Assembly: GCA_029881015.1 (NCBI GenBank) | Contig: JAOUNK010000138.1 | Coordinates: 1 to 8,502, forward strand | DNA: 8,502 bases | Direction of reading: 5' to 3' | Origin: Gammaproteobacteria bacterium | Lineage (GTDB): Bacteria; Pseudomonadota; Gammaproteobacteria; Steroidobacterales; Woeseiaceae | Shown: positions 6,378 through 8,502 of the stretch, piece by piece | Layout of the letters: every line of letters starts with the position of its first letter | Position numbering within the stretch: the first letter of the stretch is position 1 | Translations under genes and position numbers: made by a program | The notes under the pieces: model-generated | Told to the model about the DNA's origin: nothing | What the model saw: only the letters and a program-made list of their open reading frames with translations | The model's database searches: none

Positions 6378-6809
6378 ATGGCCGTTGAACAGACGCTCTC
6401 CATCATCAAACCCGATGGCGTACAAAAGAACCTGATTGGAGAGATCTACAGTCGTTTTGAAAAAGCCGGACTGGAAATCGTCGGTGCGCGCATGCTGCAC
6501 CTCAGCAAGGAGCAGGCGCAGGGCTTTTATGCCGTTCACAAGGATCGGCCTTTCTATAACGACCTCGTCAATTACATGACCTCCGGACCGGTTGTCGTGT
6601 CGGCGCTGAGCGGCGAGAACGCTGTTCTCAAGCACCGCGAGATCATGGGCGCGACGAATCCTGCCGAGGCAGCACCGGGCACCATTCGTGCCGACTTTGC
6701 CGAGAGCATCGAAGAGAACATCTGCCATGGCTCCGACGCCGCCGAGACAGCCGCTGTCGAGATCGCGTTCTTCTTTGGCGACGACGGCGTTTGCCCGCGT
6801 ACGCGTTAG
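6378..6809 (+). CDS. ndk: Nucleoside diphosphate kinase
   Basis: Ndk moves the gamma-phosphate of ATP to other nucleoside diphosphates through a phosphohistidine, balancing NTP and dNTP pools in the cytoplasm. The 143 residues equal the length of E. coli Ndk. Seen: SIIKPDGVQKN (8-18) with the conserved Lys11, YMTSGPVV (66-73), GATNPAEAAPGTIRADFA (91-108), and the active-site motif with catalytic His117 in HGSD (117-120). The protein ends with the usual EIAFFFGDDGVCPRTR. I chose ATG 6378 because AAGGA at 6366-6370 precedes it by 7 nt and MAVEQTLSIIKPDG is the standard N-terminus. An upstream in-frame ATG at 6339 would add 13 residues with no family match. rlmN follows after 6 nt, as in many gammaproteobacteria. 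Confidence 0.97.
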   Translation: MAVEQTLSIIKPDGVQKNLIGEIYSRFEKAGLEIVGARMLHLSKEQAQGFYAVHKDRPFYNDLVNYMTSGPVVVSALSGENAVLKHREIMGATNPAEAAPGTIRADFAESIEENICHGSDAAETAAVEIAFFFGDDGVCPRTR

Positions 6810-6815
6810 GACGGT

Positions 6816-7937
6816 ATGACGACCACCGCTGACAAGATCAATCTGCTCGGCATGTCGCAAGACATGCTTGAGCAGTTCTTTGCCGAGCGCGATGAGAAAC
6901 CATTCCGCGCCCGGCAGATTCTGCAGTGGATCTACCAGCGCAACGTTGTCGATTTCGACGCGATGACGGACCTTTCCAGGAAGTTGCGCGAGCGTCTGCA
7001 TGCGGATGCGGACATCGTCCTGCCGACGGTGCAGTCGCGTCACGACTCGGCGGATGGCACCGTCAAGTGGCTCTTCGCAACAGACTGTGGCCAGGCCATC
7101 GAGACCGTGTTCATTCCTGAGCCGGGCCGCGGCACCTTGTGTATTTCGTCGCAGGTTGGCTGTGCGCTTGATTGTGCCTTTTGTGCGACGGGCGCGCAGG
7201 GTTTCAACCGCAACCTGACCAGCGCCGAGATCATCGGCCAGGTGTTTGTTGCGAACAGCGAACTGCCGCCGCGCGACAACGGGGAGCCCGCCGTGACCAA
7301 TGTTGTGTTCATGGGTATGGGCGAGCCACTAGCGAACTATCGCAATGTCATTCCGGCGCTCAAGCTGCTTGTGTCGGATTGGTCCTACGGCCTGTCCCGG
7401 CGCCGGGTTACGGTTAGCACGTCCGGCATTGTGCCGCACATTCACAAGCTCGGCGACGAATGCAATGTTTCGCTGGCCGTGTCGTTGCATGCGCCCAACG
7501 ACGCATTGCGCGATGACATCGTACCGATCAACAAGCTGCACCCGATCGCGTCGCTGCTCGATGCCTGCTGGTCGTATGCGGCGAAGCATGCCAATCGCTT
7601 CATCACTTTCGAATACGTCATGTTGCGGGGTGTGAACGATTCGCTCGCACACGCCGACGAGCTCGCGAAGCTGCTGGAGAACAGGCCCGCAAAGGTCAAC
7701 CTGATCCCGTTCAACCCGTTCCCCGGCACGGAATTCAAGCGGTCTTCGGCCGATACCATTCAGCATTTCCAGAATCGCCTGCGACAGCGGGGAATGGTTG
7801 CCACGACGCGCAAGACCCGCGGCGACGATATCGACGCCGCTTGCGGGCAGCTGGCGGGCAAGGTGAGCGACCGCGTACGTAACCGGCTTGGTGGCAAGAC
7901 GTTCGGTGACAGGAACTTAAAGGTGGTATCAGCGTGA
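6816..7937 (+). CDS. rlmN: Dual-specificity 23S rRNA/tRNA adenine-C2 methyltransferase RlmN
   Basis: RlmN is a radical-SAM enzyme that methylates C2 of A2503 in 23S rRNA and of A37 in some tRNAs. It uses a [4Fe-4S] cluster and a methyl-cysteine intermediate, so it depends on the cell's Fe-S assembly. In its 373 residues, CALDCAFC (116-123) is the CxxxCxxC cluster motif with Cys116, Cys120 and Cys123. Cys109 in GTLC and Cys343 in DIDAACGQLAG correspond to E. coli Cys118 and the methyl-carrying Cys355. GFNRNLTSAEIIGQV (129-143) and VFMGMGEPLANY (164-175), the SAM-binding GEP motif, are also intact. The start ATG has AGGA at 6808-6811, overlapping the ndk stop. The TGA stop overlaps the next gene's GTG start by 4 nt. 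It appears fully functional. Confidence 0.97.
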   Translation: MTTTADKINLLGMSQDMLEQFFAERDEKPFRARQILQWIYQRNVVDFDAMTDLSRKLRERLHADADIVLPTVQSRHDSADGTVKWLFATDCGQAIETVFIPEPGRGTLCISSQVGCALDCAFCATGAQGFNRNLTSAEIIGQVFVANSELPPRDNGEPAVTNVVFMGMGEPLANYRNVIPALKLLVSDWSYGLSRRRVTVSTSGIVPHIHKLGDECNVSLAVSLHAPNDALRDDIVPINKLHPIASLLDACWSYAAKHANRFITFEYVMLRGVNDSLAHADELAKLLENRPAKVNLIPFNPFPGTEFKRSSADTIQHFQNRLRQRGMVATTRKTRGDDIDAACGQLAGKVSDRVRNRLGGKTFGDRNLKVVSA

Positions 7938-8502
7938 AAAAGAGCGAACTGTTTGCGTTAGTGCTGTTGGGTGGCGTGCTGCTGTCCGGCTGTATTTCGA
8001 CGACCACGGGTACGGCGGCCCCCGAGGCCGACGAGGCGGGCGCGTCAGAACTGAACTTCCAGCTCGGCGCACGTTACTACCAAAACGGGAAATACGAGCT
8101 GGCCCGCGATCGCCTGTTACTGGCCGTAGAGCTCGACCCGAAAATGGCCGTCGCGTACACCACGCTCGGCATGAGCTACGAGGCACTGGGAAACCTGAGG
8201 CTCGCGACCGAGGCCTACGAAAACGCGGTTCGCGTCGCGCCGCGCAACTTCGACGTAAACAATGCGTATGCCATATTTCTGTGCAAGCAGCGTGACTACG
8301 AGGCCTCGAGCAAGTACTTCCTGAAGGCAGCCAATCATCCGGAAAACGACAATGCCGAGAGGACCCTGACCAACGCGGGTCTCTGCATGGCACAAAAACC
8401 GGATGCTGTTGAAGCAGAGCGCTTCTTCCGTGCGGCCCTCGAGATTCGTCCGAGCTACGGCGAGGCGCTGTTGCAGCTTTGCCTGCTCAAATACCAGCAG
8501 CA
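7934..8502 (+). CDS. pilW: Type IV pilus biogenesis/stability lipoprotein PilF/PilW (3' partial)
   Basis: This TPR lipoprotein (PilF in Pseudomonas, PilW in Neisseria) helps the PilQ secretin assemble in the outer membrane for type IV pili. The frame starts at GTG 7934, overlapping the rlmN stop by 4 nt, with AAAGG at 7919-7923 as ribosome site. It stays open to the window edge: 189 codons are visible and the C-terminus is missing. A lipoprotein signal peptide is clear: Lys2-Lys3, a hydrophobic core (6-17) and the lipobox LSGC with Cys20. Residue +2 is Ile, not Asp, which fits outer-membrane sorting. About four TPR units follow, at roughly 38-71, 72-105, 106-139 and 141-175, with helix patterns such as LGARYYQNGKYELARDRLLL. 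The position after rlmN matches pilF in Pseudomonas and the syntenic gene in other gammaproteobacteria, which makes PilF/PilW more likely than an unrelated TPR lipoprotein. Confidence 0.88.
   Translation, partial: MKKSELFALVLLGGVLLSGCISTTTGTAAPEADEAGASELNFQLGARYYQNGKYELARDRLLLAVELDPKMAVAYTTLGMSYEALGNLRLATEAYENAVRVAPRNFDVNNAYAIFLCKQRDYEASSKYFLKAANHPENDNAERTLTNAGLCMAQKPDAVEAERFFRAALEIRPSYGEALLQLCLLKYQQ

Noticed and set aside
6309..6388. Two tiny overlapping frames before ndk (7 and 19 codons, the second with three His in a row) as a possible leader peptide
   Set aside because: There is no clear ribosome site and no attenuator-like alternative stems near the His codons. ndk has no known His-linked attenuation, and the second frame runs into ndk out of frame, so chance is the best explanation.
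6372..7043. 223-codon open frame on the minus strand opposite ndk and the start of rlmN
   Set aside because: It is an antisense shadow of two well-conserved genes; no family signature or separate ribosome site was seen.
1..8502. CRISPR arrays, insertion sequences, prophage, tRNA or rRNA genes
   Set aside because: Reading through both strands showed no spaced direct repeats, transposase motifs, phage genes or RNA-gene signatures. Housekeeping genes fill almost the whole window.

Overview
The window is about 8.5 kb of GC-rich, densely coded bacterial chromosome. It suggests a gammaproteobacterium: SecD, SecF, SuhB, TrmJ, IscS, IscA, Ndk, RlmN and PilF all read like the Pseudomonas/E. coli versions. 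The gene order also follows, as I recall it, the secDF - suhB/trmJ - isc - ndk - rlmN - pilF block of Pseudomonas. The sequence alone does not fix the family; a lineage near the Xanthomonadales, Steroidobacterales or Woeseiales is only a guess.

Layout. (1) Bases 1-2692, plus strand: secD (5' end missing) and secF, the accessory subunits of the Sec translocase. (2) Bases 2691-2774: a perfect 24-bp inverted repeat exactly joins the stop codons of convergent secF and suhB. (3) Bases 2770-3573, minus strand: suhB, an inositol-monophosphatase-family protein. (4) Bases 3574-3682: a 109-bp divergent control region. (5) Bases 3683-6251, plus strand: trmJ, an iscS-type cysteine desulfurase, a degenerate IscU-like protein and iscA, packed so tightly (1-nt gap, 4-nt overlap, 13-nt gap) that they are probably one operon. 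(6) Bases 6252-6377: a 126-bp spacer with a 7-bp-stem hairpin. (7) Bases 6378-8502, plus strand: ndk, rlmN and the start of pilF/pilW (3' end missing), again tightly packed.

The main point of interest is the isc region. At the syntenic place where gammaproteobacteria usually carry iscR-iscS-iscU-iscA-hscB-hscA-fdx-iscX, this genome has only a desulfurase, a scaffold relic and iscA. The IscU-like protein aligns without gaps to E. coli IscU from Cys37 to Cys106. It has lost two of the three cluster-ligand cysteines, the ligand-region His and the HscA-recognition motif. The desulfurase keeps every catalytic residue but lacks the C-terminal tail that docks IscU. Loss of the chaperone genes, the chaperone-binding motif, the scaffold ligands and the desulfurase tail fit together. 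They suggest a remodelled system in which the IscU fold does something other than classical cluster assembly.

The other genes are ordinary housekeeping genes. No phage, insertion sequence, CRISPR array, tRNA or rRNA gene was seen, and no gene-free stretch exceeds 126 bases.
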